Positions 7,283-15,256 of a DNA stretch of 21,525 bases are shown here, one piece after another; within the stretch, counting starts at the first letter, position 1; each line of letters starts with the position of its first letter. A model generated the notes under the pieces. It saw nothing but the letters and a program-made list of their open reading frames with translations, was not told the origin of the DNA and made no database searches. Made by a program: the position numbers and the translations under genes. The stretch lies in the IMG/VR virus record IMGVR_UViG_3300035698_001898, positions 1 through 21,525 of that record. One strand, written 5' to 3'. The DNA is from a virus.

Positions 7283-8241
7283 TATGCCGTTCCGTAGTTA
7301 TCAAATAATGGAAATTCAAGCAAACCATAAGGATTATCACAAGTGCATTTTGTGTACCAATCGTTGCCATTAGTATCACCTGAGATAACTGCTTTGATTA
7401 TTCGATATTTTCCCATAGTATTTAGCGATTTTACATTGACACCAACAAGCGGTTTTAATTTTGGATTTAACAATGTTGTAAACTCACAACCGCCATTATC
7501 TAATAACTCAACTTCCCCGATTAATCCAGTTGAATTATTTACCTCAATTGGAAAATCGCCGTTATCACCATTAACTGAAAAAACATCAACCATTGAATTA
7601 TCTATTGTCCATAATAACCCAAATCGAGCGCAAATGTTATTTAAATTTTCAGCGGTTAAACCAAATACCGCTGTCGGTCGATTGTATCCAGAGAATGGAA
7701 TTTCGGGAGTTATTGTACCTGGAAGTTGGCTAGTTGCAAGTCCAAGATTCAACCCTAATTTATAAGCAATCGACGACGATAAAAATAACTGTTTGCCATG
7801 TAATTTGCTTTTACGACGATTAACAAATTGGCCGGTAAGCGCGGAAAAAAGAGAATTTATTATCACCGAACCGTTATCATCTTTTGGAGAAGTCCCGTTG
7901 AAGGTTGACTCTGTGTAGGCTATAACACCATCCGCCGCGTTGATTTTAGTGGCACGATCAACCCCGCTTTTTGCCGCTTTCGCCGATGTAATATCACCGC
8001 TTGCAAAAACCTCTAGTTCGGTTTTTCCGTAGCTTGCCGACAAAGAAATGGTATCGCCATAAAGTTGAATCTTATTTATATTATCTTTACTTAAGTTAAA
8101 TATTTCGACTTCTATAATATCCGGGCTGGATTCGGCGGTTTTTTCGCAACTGAAACGAGTATGCAGCCCGGTTAAATCAAGAGGGGGCTTGTTGCCTTGA
8201 TCAACCTTTATTTCGAAATTTCTATTAAATAAAAATGCCAT
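7282..8241 (-). CDS. Baseplate hub protein (gp27/gpD-like position)
   Basis: The 319-residue protein is beta-rich with repeated strand motifs such as NRNFEIKVDQGNKPPLDLTG and PDIIEVEIFNLSKDNINKI near the start, and GLTAENLNNICARFGLLWTI (193-212), a segment typical of tail hub proteins that sit on the spike. Its place between the small DUF6983-like protein and the spike is the hub position in Mu- and XkdQ-like tails. The expected role is a trimeric adaptor between tube and spike. The start overlaps nothing upstream but follows the previous stop directly (TAAATG). The family is recognised by layout and motif style; the exact subfamily is uncertain. Confidence 0.75.
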   Translation of the reverse strand: MAFLFNRNFEIKVDQGNKPPLDLTGLHTRFSCEKTAESSPDIIEVEIFNLSKDNINKIQLYGDTISLSASYGKTELEVFASGDITSAKAAKSGVDRATKINAADGVIAYTESTFNGTSPKDDNGSVIINSLFSALTGQFVNRRKSKLHGKQLFLSSSIAYKLGLNLGLATSQLPGTITPEIPFSGYNRPTAVFGLTAENLNNICARFGLLWTIDNSMVDVFSVNGDNGDFPIEVNNSTGLIGEVELLDNGGCEFTTLLNPKLKPLVGVNVKSLNTMGKYRIIKAVISGDTNGNDWYTKCTCDNPYGLLEFPLFDNYGTA

Positions 8242-8613
8242 TTATTCAACCGTTAATTCTGCGTATAATAACCTAAATCTTTTGCCATAACCCAAATTGT
8301 CCCTACTAGGATCATCGTTTTTTCCTAACGTATCGATAATAAATAATGATCCACTTGGGGAGCTAGTTGCAACATAGTTCTTATTTATCAAAACTCCGGT
8401 TAACATTCTCATCCCAGTAAAGATATCATTATTTGATCTGTCTTTTAAGTTGAGTGTCCATTGACCTAATCTTGTGTTATAATAACATTCCACATTATAG
8501 GAAACGCCACTTAACGTAACCGTTGCGGTTAAGATTGCATTTACCCACTTAAGCGGAAATTCGATTATTGCACTTTCATCGATTGTTACACTTGCACTTG
8601 AGAAAATACCCAT
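8242..8613 (-). CDS. Conserved small phage baseplate protein (DUF6983-like)
   Basis: The 123-residue protein has a pattern found in a widespread family of small myovirus tail proteins: a strand segment ending in YNTRLGQWTLNLKDRSNNDI (46-65), a GMRMLTGVLI segment and PSGSLFIIDT with NDDPSRDNLGYGKRFRLLY near the end. The likely place is the baseplate hub region between the Dit-like and hub proteins. No catalytic residues are visible. Family assignment is from memory of the pattern; the molecular role is not known to me. Confidence 0.65.
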   Translation of the reverse strand: MGIFSSASVTIDESAIIEFPLKWVNAILTATVTLSGVSYNVECYYNTRLGQWTLNLKDRSNNDIFTGMRMLTGVLINKNYVATSSPSGSLFIIDTLGKNDDPSRDNLGYGKRFRLLYAELTVE

Positions 8614-8617
8614 TTAT

Positions 8618-9262
8618 TTAATCCAAATATGAAATGCCAATTTGACCAACAAATAACGCTGCTGCAATTATTAAATCAGCGCTAGGGGGTGAAGATAAAA
8701 CCATTCCTAGCGTATATGGAAAAGCCGCTATATCTAAATCAGTCGTTCCCATACCATATTCTATCAATGTAATTTCTCGCAATTTTGCCGAAAACTGAAA
8801 CGACTTTCCAACCGCTGCATTAACCGGAACATCTAAATTTTCGATTTGCATCGAAGGAAAAAGTTTTCTTGATGTAATAACATCGAACGGCAAGCCGGTT
8901 TTCATCAAAGTTAACATCGCCTCATAAGCTAACAGCGAGGGTGAAAGTTTACCGGTCAGTTGTGTAAAAGATGATGCACCTAATGTTAACCCGGATAAAT
9001 AACTAATCGGGGAGTCTGAAACTATCCCATCAATGGATAATGCAACCGGGTTAAATTGTACGTTGTCTGAAACATCCTGAAAGTTTCCGTTTGATGTTTG
9101 CACCGGATGATTGGTTATTGTATTAGAGAATGCATGGGTTTCAGTTATTGATGCATCTAATGTTAAATAAGCTGGCATAAATAGCTGCTTAACGCTTCCG
9201 TCGGCTAGCCTATCCCGGAATTGTACGTTTGTCGGTGGATTCAAAACTAACGCTAATGACAT
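8618..9262 (-). CDS. Dit-like tail/baseplate hub protein
   Basis: The 214-residue protein carries the signature of Dit-like phage tail proteins: ITETHAFSNTITNHPVQTSNG (39-59), then NVQFNPVALSIDGIVSDSP (68-86), a beta core, and a conserved late segment (LPFDVITSRKLFPSMQIENL, then SFQFSAKLREITLIEYG). In contractile tails these proteins form a ring between tube and baseplate hub. It directly follows the tape measure, joined by TAATG at 9262, which is the usual position. The glycine- and alanine-rich C-terminus (SADLIIAAALFVGQIG) may be a short hydrophobic tail rather than a true transmembrane segment. Confidence 0.75.
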   Translation of the reverse strand: MSLALVLNPPTNVQFRDRLADGSVKQLFMPAYLTLDASITETHAFSNTITNHPVQTSNGNFQDVSDNVQFNPVALSIDGIVSDSPISYLSGLTLGASSFTQLTGKLSPSLLAYEAMLTLMKTGLPFDVITSRKLFPSMQIENLDVPVNAAVGKSFQFSAKLREITLIEYGMGTTDLDIAAFPYTLGMVLSSPPSADLIIAAALFVGQIGISYLD

Positions 9263-11097
9263 TAGGCAACCCCCAATAATCCTAATTTAATTCTAAGGTC
9301 ATTAGCGATTTTAGTAGTTATCTCATTAGCTAATGAGTCTTGATTAGCTGCAATTGTATTCACAACTGCGCTTGGATCATTGCTTGCTATAGTGTATTCG
9401 TTTTTAACATTAATTTCAAACTTATTATTTGCGCTATTTCCAGAACCGCTAGAAATCCCGCTCATATTAGGAACTAAAAAACTAGGGATAGAAGCAAACT
9501 TTTGCATAAGACCAAACATTGCCGCTTGTTCCGTTCCGGTTGTATCCGGTACGGTTGTTTCTATATCAATCTTATCTTTCAAAAACGGAATCTTGTTTTT
9601 AAGTTTTGTCAAGCCGTCTTTTATTTTTTTAATACTACCGGTTAACGTATCGCTCAAAAACTTATAAACGTATTTTGCAACGCTCTTTAAAGCGTTCTTT
9701 ACTTTTGACCAAATACCTTTAAAAAATAATCTTATCTTATCCCAATTTTTAATTATTAACGCAATTGGAAATGAGACTAAATATAACCAGTTTTTCTTTA
9801 GCCAAACAAATGCAAATCCAAATGCTTTAACAATCATTGACCAAATGAAAGCAAAGAACTTTTTGATTTCAGCCCAATGATAAACAATTAATGCAACTGG
9901 AAATGAAACAAGATATAACCAATTATCCATGATCCAAACAATTGCATTTAAAAACGCCTTTTTTGCCGACAAATAAGCACCAACAAAAAACGCTGCAATC
10001 TTATCCCAATTCTTGTAAACAAAATAAGTGATAATTCCAACAACCGCGATTATCGCAATAGGGATTAAAAACATTTGGACTTGCGCCCATAATGCCGAAA
10101 TCCCAACAAGCCGATACGCTAAAGCCAACCCCTTTAATACCTTAATAAAAAGGATTATTTTACCAATTGCGCTAACCATAAAACCAGTAGCAATTAAAAC
10201 CGGCCCAATTGCGGCCACTAGCAATCCCCATTTAACAATAGCGTCAACTGATTCTTTATCCATCCTTGACATTTTATCCGCCAAGTCGGCAAACTTCCCG
10301 ATGATTTTAGAGAAGGAATCTAAAAGCGGACCGCCTAAAACTTCGGTGATATCTGCAAATCTTTCTTTTAATTTCCGCGTTTTCATTTCCAAGCTGGCGG
10401 AGTTTTCGGCGGAAAAATTCATGACATCTTTTGCTTGACGCATAACAACGTTAAACCTGACCCTTGCCGCGGATGCAGCGTCAAGCGTTTCGACAGAACC
10501 CTTTAGGCCCATCCTCTCCCGTTCCTCTTCTAGCATCTGCGTAGTAATTGCGATTCCGTATTTATTCAACCCCTTGACACCGCCGGAAAGCGCCCTTGCG
10601 AGGATCTTACTCGCGCTGTCATCGCTCATACCTTCGTTAAACTCAGACATAGAAAAGGCGACTGTAGTTAATCCCTTTGCCATTTCGGTGGCCTCATCGC
10701 CCGCTATGCCGTAACCTTTAATCAGCGGTTGAACTGTATTCAAAACACCCTTAATTGTTCCCGTTCCCCGAACAACGCTTTTTTCAATTGAGTTAACCCA
10801 GTTGTTAACCTCGCTTGAACTATCGCCAAATAAAAACTTAAATTTTCGATTGGTAAAATCAAGACTAGCTGCGGCTTTTAATGAAATTGCAGCTAATGCC
10901 ATAATTGGCGCGGTAACACCAGCGGAAAATCCCTTGCCGACTGACTTTAATTTGGCTCCCACTTTTTCAAATTTTGCGGCAACTACATCGGCTTTATTTT
11001 GTAGTTTGCCAAATTCTTTGTCCACAGATTTTAACTTATTTTCGTCAACATCAAATCCCCACTTAGTGACTAAATCAGATATCGTAAAACTTGCCAT
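9262..11097 (-). CDS. Tail tape measure protein
   Basis: The 611-residue protein has the usual tape-measure layout. There is a short N-terminal domain, a heptad-rich stretch at about 17-55 and an Ala/Gly-rich segment at 60-80. A conserved central part contains GVKGLNKYGIAITTQM (173-188), and hydrophobic helices lie at about 288-360. Residues 364, 408 and 452 are tryptophans exactly 44 residues apart within three copies of a repeat. A basic C-terminal region (about 460-515) and a low-complexity tail follow. It sits directly after the tail-assembly chaperone pair, as expected. Known of the family: the protein fills the tail tube, sets tail length and is ejected first. At about 1.5 angstrom per residue, 611 residues would correspond to a tail near 90 nm (inference). 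No lytic enzyme domain is recognised. Confidence 0.9.
   Translation of the reverse strand: MASFTISDLVTKWGFDVDENKLKSVDKEFGKLQNKADVVAAKFEKVGAKLKSVGKGFSAGVTAPIMALAAISLKAAASLDFTNRKFKFLFGDSSSEVNNWVNSIEKSVVRGTGTIKGVLNTVQPLIKGYGIAGDEATEMAKGLTTVAFSMSEFNEGMSDDSASKILARALSGGVKGLNKYGIAITTQMLEEERERMGLKGSVETLDAASAARVRFNVVMRQAKDVMNFSAENSASLEMKTRKLKERFADITEVLGGPLLDSFSKIIGKFADLADKMSRMDKESVDAIVKWGLLVAAIGPVLIATGFMVSAIGKIILFIKVLKGLALAYRLVGISALWAQVQMFLIPIAIIAVVGIITYFVYKNWDKIAAFFVGAYLSAKKAFLNAIVWIMDNWLYLVSFPVALIVYHWAEIKKFFAFIWSMIVKAFGFAFVWLKKNWLYLVSFPIALIIKNWDKIRLFFKGIWSKVKNALKSVAKYVYKFLSDTLTGSIKKIKDGLTKLKNKIPFLKDKIDIETTVPDTTGTEQAAMFGLMQKFASIPSFLVPNMSGISSGSGNSANNKFEINVKNEYTIASNDPSAVVNTIAANQDSLANEITTKIANDLRIKLGLLGVA
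9688..10050 (-). repeat. Three tandem 44-residue repeats inside the tape measure
   Basis: The last two copies are very similar: NWLYLVSFPVALIVYHWAEI and NWLYLVSFPIALIIKNWDKI are 44 residues (132 bases) apart. An older degenerate copy precedes them, ending in YKNWDKIAAFF. Each unit has a hydrophobic strand or helix, then W-x-x-I-x-x-FF and an aromatic-basic helix. At DNA level the similarity is clear between about 9755 and 9795 and between 9887 and 9927. This looks like a recent duplication that could lengthen the tail. Confidence 0.8.
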
Positions 11098-11098
11098 A

Positions 11099-11359
11099 TT
11101 AAAAACCCGCCGCTATTTGTTTAATCGCCTCTGCTTTTTGAGACTCCTTAAAGTCTAACAATGCATTTGCCGTAAAAATTTCTTGTATTGTCATTTTTTC
11201 AAGTTCGCTTAACGAGCAATATCTACTTAACCACAATCGCCATAGAGGTAACAACCCATCGGTTACTACCTCTTGAGGTATTTCTTTAGGTATTTCAAAA
11301 CTTGCATTTATTCCGCTTCTTTTTCCTCCGGTTGGATTTGTGAAATACCCTCGAAAAAA
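11099..11359 (-). CDS. Tail-assembly chaperone, frameshift extension (T part of a G/GT pair)
   Basis: This frame has no convincing start of its own: the only nearby start is a TTG at 11386, and no ribosome site serves it. It is best read as the extension of the chaperone gene after a -1 shift at 11359-11353. The fused product would be 125 residues of the first frame plus 84 of this one, 209 in total. After the shift the sequence reads RGYFTNPTGGKRSG, then a helical region (DGLLPLWRLWLSRYCSL, SELEKMTIQEIFTANALLDF) and ends two bases before the tape measure. Known of the family: the long form carries a T domain that binds tape measure and tube subunits. The W/Y-rich helical character and the position fit. 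The Mu-like arrangement of overlapping frames supports the call. Confidence 0.8.
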   Translation of the reverse strand, partial: FFRGYFTNPTGGKRSGINASFEIPKEIPQEVVTDGLLPLWRLWLSRYCSLSELEKMTIQEIFTANALLDFKESQKAEAIKQIAAGF

Positions 11360-11727
11360 TCCGCGTAGTTTTCCTCCAATACCCAAAGAACAACCTTAAA
11401 CATATGCAACAATTTTCCTTGAAAAAGAATATCAAAATTCTTGACAACTTGTGTATTATTACAAGTCGTGTTTTCAAGGATTTCCTTAATCAACTTGTCG
11501 ATAAAAACAGGCTCGAAATTATCGGATAGTTTAGAAATAATATCCCCAATTTCGATATTTTTAAATGCATCGGTTAGGCTGGAAACATCCGCCCCTTTTA
11601 GTCCATTTCCGATTGACGATGAACACACCTTGACAAGCCTCGTAAAAATACGAAGTGATTTTGTCCCGGTAAAAATCGAAGTTTCATACTCGGTATTATT
11701 AATGGTCGTATTTCTGGTAAGGTCCAT
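11308..11727 (-). CDS. Tail-assembly chaperone, short form (G protein)
   Basis: The 139-residue protein lies between tail tube and tape measure, the standard place of the lambda G-like chaperone. The N-terminal part is beta-like (MDLTRNTTINNTEYETSIFTG), with helices at about 40-110 (VSSLTDAFKNIEIGDIISKLS; EPVFIDKLIKEILEN). The last 14 residues after the slip site (ending QPEEKEAE) are acidic and unique to the short form. AGGGA upstream of the ATG is the ribosome site. The frame overlaps the second frame by about 50 bases after the slip, and the slippery heptamer sits in the correct phase. The role is to keep the tape measure soluble during tube assembly; it is not expected in the mature virion. 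Confidence 0.8.
   Translation of the reverse strand: MDLTRNTTINNTEYETSIFTGTKSLRIFTRLVKVCSSSIGNGLKGADVSSLTDAFKNIEIGDIISKLSDNFEPVFIDKLIKEILENTTCNNTQVVKNFDILFQGKLLHMFKVVLWVLEENYADFFEGISQIQPEEKEAE
11353..11377 (-). promoter_or_regulatory. Programmed -1 ribosomal frameshift site with internal Shine-Dalgarno stimulator
   Basis: T TTT TTC at 11359-11353 is a canonical X XXY YYZ slippery heptamer, and its first T is the third base of a zero-frame codon, the phase needed for a -1 shift. GGAGG lies at 11377-11373, leaving 13 nt to the heptamer, the range in which an internal Shine-Dalgarno promotes -1 frameshifting (as in dnaX). No strong downstream hairpin was found by eye. Confidence 0.8.
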
Positions 11728-11741
11728 TTTGTTATTTTCCC

Positions 11742-12185
11742 TTATGCGCTGTAATTAACAGCTGAGTTACTTCCAGCCGGGAAAAGGTCAAGTGCAGGGG
11801 CCAGTAACCGCCAAATAACACTTCCAACATCCTTGCCCCTTTCATCGTCCGGGATTTTTTCAATAAAACATTGTGCGGCTTGATGCACGGAATTTCCCCC
11901 GTTATCTTTTATCAAGCATGGGATAATCCCCGCCCCCGTTTGTTCGTCTGCGATTGCGACCGCTGAAAGGTAAGCGTTATCGTCAGAAGTTTGCATTAAA
12001 GTAACTTCAATAAAGCCACTTTTATCATTCTGCCTGGCTCTTGCACCTTCACCACTTGCACCGATTAACATTGTCCAAGCAACGGCGTTTCTTCCGACTT
12101 TGATAAAAGTACCATCGGCAAACCCACTTAAAGCCTTCGTTCCAACTATGATTTTAAATTTTTTAGGATCATACTCTTTAAGCAT
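11742..12185 (-). CDS. Tail tube protein (DUF3277-like)
   Basis: The 147-residue protein matches the tube family seen with DUF3383 sheaths. It opens with YDPKKFKIIVGTKALSGFADGTFI (5-28), then VGRNAVAWTMLIGASGEGARARQNDKSGFIEVTLMQTS, the conserved ADEQTG-x-x-IIPCLIKDNGGN part and a C-terminal IEKIPDDERGKDVGSVIWRLL. AAGGAG precedes the ATG by 7-8 bases. It polymerises into the inner tube through which DNA passes. It stands between sheath and chaperone genes, the standard order. Confidence 0.9.
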   Translation of the reverse strand: MLKEYDPKKFKIIVGTKALSGFADGTFIKVGRNAVAWTMLIGASGEGARARQNDKSGFIEVTLMQTSDDNAYLSAVAIADEQTGAGIIPCLIKDNGGNSVHQAAQCFIEKIPDDERGKDVGSVIWRLLAPALDLFPAGSNSAVNYSA

Positions 12186-12209
12186 ATCTTAACTCCTTAA
12201 AGTTATTTG

Positions 12210-13661
12210 TTACACTGTTACCCGTCCGGCTACATAAACGGCATGGACAGCCCCTGCGAGCCGTGCCTGAAAAGTGATCTCCTTAAGATATCGATTTCCG
12301 CGATCTGTTACATCGGTTTCACCAACCAACGGAACAATCACCTGAAATCCCTGGCTGCCTAAATCAGCATCAAATCGAAAGAACTTTGTGGCTAGCCCGT
12401 TTCCAAGCGCGGTCCTGATTTGCAATTCAATCAAAGAAATCCCATCGTCGTCAAACGGAACTTTATCATTTGCGACCAAAGGCGCGTAGATCTTCTCCGT
12501 CATCCGCGCAACTAACCAATCGATACCCATGATCGTATCGATAAATTCACCGCTAGCAACTTTGCCCTCGATTGTAATGTATGTGCCACCTACCTCGATA
12601 TAAGCGTTTCCGTTTTTACCGCCGGAACAGTCCGGGCCAGTACCACGCAACGTTGTATATTCGGTTGTCGTTAATGAATCAACCGGAACGCCGACTAACG
12701 TTTTAAATTTCCAAGTAGCCGTTGTTTGATCCAAATCGGTAGGCAACATTCGACCCATCCACGCAAACTCTGCGTAAGGATCGTTTTCGGATTCAACCTC
12801 GTCAACACCGTCACAATAACTAGCATCATGATGAAATACGCCAATCGATCGATCATAAGACAGCGCTTGAAGTGCACTCATAATATCATCTGTTTTTAGT
12901 GGATCAACGCAATCAGGGTTCCCGGTCGAATAGAAGAACGCCCTACCTACATCAGCCGCCTCAGTCCAAGCAGCCAGATCCATTGTTATATCGTCAACTC
13001 GATAAAGAAAACCAAATGCATACCAATTGCTATTTGCTTTTAAAATCGCCGTCAATGCTTTCGCATAAGTTTCCGTCCAAACACCATCGCCGAATATAAT
13101 AGTACCTGTAGAATCTTCTGCGGTTACACCCCAAACTGTCTCGCTAACTTTCACCTCGATGGTGAAAGCGTTGGTGACATCGACTTCATCAGATCCGTAC
13201 AATTGAGCACCGTGCAAAAAAGTCACATCAAATAACGCGGAAAAATCAACATCAGCCGCCATTAGATCGTACAATGCCTGGCCTATATCATGGACGGTAT
13301 CACCTGATAATGCTGTATATGTATAAGAAAAAGTTTCGCTGTTTATTGCAAAATCAAGAACATAAGTATTTCCCTCAATAGCGTCAGTTACCACTGCAAC
13401 CCAGGAATCAACCGCAACCGTTGCGATATAAAACAAGTCAGGTGCAATGTTGGGGGAAAAATATTTAACCGCCGACAGGTATTCTGGTGATGTAGTATCA
13501 AAATCATCTAGCACATCATCGGCATTAGAATATGGTTTAATTCGCAGGCCTTTCAAGTTATGCGTAACCGTTAGCGCCATGCCATAACCAAATGCCGCTT
13601 TAGATAAAGTGCTTGTATCCCTGCTAATTGCAACATTAACAATATCTGTTTGTTTTGACAT
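12210..13661 (-). CDS. Contractile tail sheath protein (DUF3383-like)
   Basis: The 483-residue protein begins SKQTDIVNVAISRDT and has the family's early features (GYGMALTVTH; LRIKPYSNADDVLDDF; TTSPEYLSAVKYFSPN at 57-72). Residues about 91-186 form a beta-rich segment (TYVLDFAINSETFSYTYTA onward), similar to inserts in baseplate J and a neck protein. Later segments WYAFGFLYRVDD and IGVFHHDASYCD belong to the core domain, and the C-terminal DRGNRYLKEITFQARLAGAVHAVYV is the conserved last strand region. A good RBS (AAGGAG) lies before the ATG. The role is the outer contractile tube; contraction drives the tube and spike through the envelope. The gene directly precedes the tail tube. Confidence 0.9.
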   Translation of the reverse strand: MSKQTDIVNVAISRDTSTLSKAAFGYGMALTVTHNLKGLRIKPYSNADDVLDDFDTTSPEYLSAVKYFSPNIAPDLFYIATVAVDSWVAVVTDAIEGNTYVLDFAINSETFSYTYTALSGDTVHDIGQALYDLMAADVDFSALFDVTFLHGAQLYGSDEVDVTNAFTIEVKVSETVWGVTAEDSTGTIIFGDGVWTETYAKALTAILKANSNWYAFGFLYRVDDITMDLAAWTEAADVGRAFFYSTGNPDCVDPLKTDDIMSALQALSYDRSIGVFHHDASYCDGVDEVESENDPYAEFAWMGRMLPTDLDQTTATWKFKTLVGVPVDSLTTTEYTTLRGTGPDCSGGKNGNAYIEVGGTYITIEGKVASGEFIDTIMGIDWLVARMTEKIYAPLVANDKVPFDDDGISLIELQIRTALGNGLATKFFRFDADLGSQGFQVIVPLVGETDVTDRGNRYLKEITFQARLAGAVHAVYVAGRVTV

Positions 13662-13662
13662 T

Positions 13663-14457
13663 CTATAAACTCCTTATAATAAAAGTTTTATCATTTCCAG
13701 TTATTTCAACCGCTTCTATTGAATCATTATCAACCGTATCAATCATCATTGTTGATAAATTTAATTGTAATACTAACCTAGTAGTTGCATCCGTTTCAAA
13801 AAACCCGGTCAAGTTAGTTATATCAGAGCAATTATTTATTGCAATATAATAACCCTCGCTTGATGATAATACATCAATGTATTCTGACTTGTCAAAAATA
13901 AAAAGTTGCCCTAATTTACTACTTATCGAAAAAGAATCAGCACTTAACTTTGTTGCGGTTATTGATACATAAGAAAGTGTCTCGCTATTTGCTAATGAAA
14001 CTAAGTTGTTAATAACATCTTCTATTGTGCTAATAGCTGTATAACTAATAACTTCACCATCAATCGATATGCTGTAATCTTGACCTATAACTAAATCAGT
14101 TATTTGCAAAGTCTCAACTTGCTTTGAACTTAAATCAGTACATTTATTTTCGTCAGCGGATGCCATAGTTATCTTATTAACTAAATCAAATGCATCATCC
14201 CCGAATAATTGAATGTCAACCCTAAATATAGAATCTAAACAACGTTTAAATAACATCGATTCGGACAATCTTAAAGGATTCAATTTATGAAGCGATCCAA
14301 TACTAGTCAACCATTGAATATATTTAAGGGTAACATAAGGTTCATTGGGTGCGGTTGTCGATTGATCCTGATATATGATTTTCGAATCACTTAATCCGGT
14401 TGTGGATTTAATAAAATCAAAAACCGCGTCTTGTATTGTTTTGCTGCTAGGCTGCAT
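13663..14457 (-). CDS. Neck/tail-completion protein with inserted module (LIC_12616-like)
   Basis: The 264-residue protein resembles phage neck and tail-terminator proteins of the LIC_12616 type: IQDAVFDFIKSTTGLSDSKIIYQDQ at 8-32, PNEPYVTLKYI, DSIFRVDIQLFGDDAFDLVNKI (75-96) and a C-terminal LVLQLNLSTM before a final conserved V-E-I pattern. Relatives are usually shorter. Residues about 112-201 look like an added beta-rich module (DYSISIDGEVISYTAI onward) similar to those in the sheath and baseplate J. The start overlaps the upstream gene by TAATG-type coupling at 14457. Likely role: terminator or completion protein at the head-tail joint, acting before the sheath caps. The family and role are moderately sure. 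Confidence 0.7.
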   Translation of the reverse strand: MQPSSKTIQDAVFDFIKSTTGLSDSKIIYQDQSTTAPNEPYVTLKYIQWLTSIGSLHKLNPLRLSESMLFKRCLDSIFRVDIQLFGDDAFDLVNKITMASADENKCTDLSSKQVETLQITDLVIGQDYSISIDGEVISYTAISTIEDVINNLVSLANSETLSYVSITATKLSADSFSISSKLGQLFIFDKSEYIDVLSSSEGYYIAINNCSDITNLTGFFETDATTRLVLQLNLSTMMIDTVDNDSIEAVEITGNDKTFIIRSL

Positions 14458-14813
14458 TATTTACCATTCTTAATTGCGATAGATTCAAAATGAGCAATAT
14501 CAAGTTGCGACCAGTCGCGAGTAAAGTAAACTGTATATGTTTCTTTGTTATGAATTATTTCATCTGAAACATCATTTGTTTTTTCATCGGATACTTTAAG
14601 GGCAACATCGGACCAAATAGTTATCGCTGCTTTTGTCTTTTGTAAATCAGCGGGCAAATTTAAAAGTTGTTTATAGCTTGACGTTTGAACAACCGCACTA
14701 ATCGAAGTGTCGGCATAGTCGCCTTTTACGACTCTACCTTTAACAGTGGTTGGTGGTTCATAGCTCCTAATAACTATTGTCGATAACATTTTGATATCAA
14801 GTAAACTTAACAT
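14457..14813 (-). CDS. Head-tail connector/stopper-like protein
   Basis: The 118-residue protein shows the pattern of small neck proteins: an early beta part (STIVIRSYEPPTTVKGRVVKG), a middle ISAVVQTSSYKQLLNLPADLQ where a leucine-proline segment precedes a strand TKAAITIWSDV, and a final ETYTVYFTRDWSQLDIAHFESIAIK. This layout is common in head-closure or stopper proteins with an SH3/OB-like barrel. The start is the TAATG at 14813 (Met1); Met9 is a plausible alternative. No ribosome site is strong, consistent with translational coupling. Role inferred from order and style, not from a firm family match. Confidence 0.6.
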   Translation of the reverse strand: MLSLLDIKMLSTIVIRSYEPPTTVKGRVVKGDYADTSISAVVQTSSYKQLLNLPADLQKTKAAITIWSDVALKVSDEKTNDVSDEIIHNKETYTVYFTRDWSQLDIAHFESIAIKNGK

Positions 14814-15256
14814 TAGGTAAAGACTTTCGTTGTTACACTATTTCTCGCCGCGCCCGTTTCGATCCAAGGATTATCAAATCCCTTGCGTTCAATTGTGGAA
14901 TCAGCATTCATTGGTGTTCTAATATCTGTCATTGCGTTTTTAATATCAGTTTCAACTATCGAGCCTAACTTAATCAAAATCTTTTCGGCCGTCGTGTCCT
15001 GAGTAATTAATTTGCCGACACCTTCCCTAAGAACGCTAGTATATTTTTTTCTGTTCGCTGTAATTGTTGCGCGAAAAACGGAGCGTTCCGGGATTTTTGG
15101 TTTCGTTCCGGGCTTCGTACCGTATTCATTGATGATCGCATAAGCAGCAATTTCAGGACTAAAAATGCCAACCAAACAATGAGCATATTTCAGCAAAGCT
15201 ATTTGTTTCAATAACCAATTAAGTTTTGATCTATCCACTTTTGTCGATACGGCCAT
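14813..15256 (-). CDS. HK97 gp10-like / virion morphogenesis neck protein
   Basis: The 147-residue protein has features of the gp10-like tail-completion group: VGIFSPEIAAYAIINEYGTKPG (29-50), then KIPERSVFRATITANRKKY, with I-P-x-R-x-[VF] as the conserved core. The end GFDNPWIETGAARNSVTTKV (125-144) is also typical (W-x-x-TG-x-x-x-x-S). These proteins complete the neck and help join tail to head. The gene is coupled on both sides by TAATG overlaps. Confidence in the family is good; the exact role in this phage is inferred. Confidence 0.8.
   Translation of the reverse strand: MAVSTKVDRSKLNWLLKQIALLKYAHCLVGIFSPEIAAYAIINEYGTKPGTKPKIPERSVFRATITANRKKYTSVLREGVGKLITQDTTAEKILIKLGSIVETDIKNAMTDIRTPMNADSTIERKGFDNPWIETGAARNSVTTKVFT

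Noticed and set aside
7343-7765. A 140-residue plus-strand open frame
   Set aside because: It lies fully inside the hub gene on the other strand, shows low-complexity Ser/Asn/Pro composition and has no supporting context.
11099-11386. Independent gene starting at TTG 11386
   Set aside because: It has no suitable ribosome site for this start; the frameshift explanation fits the phase and the slippery heptamer far better.
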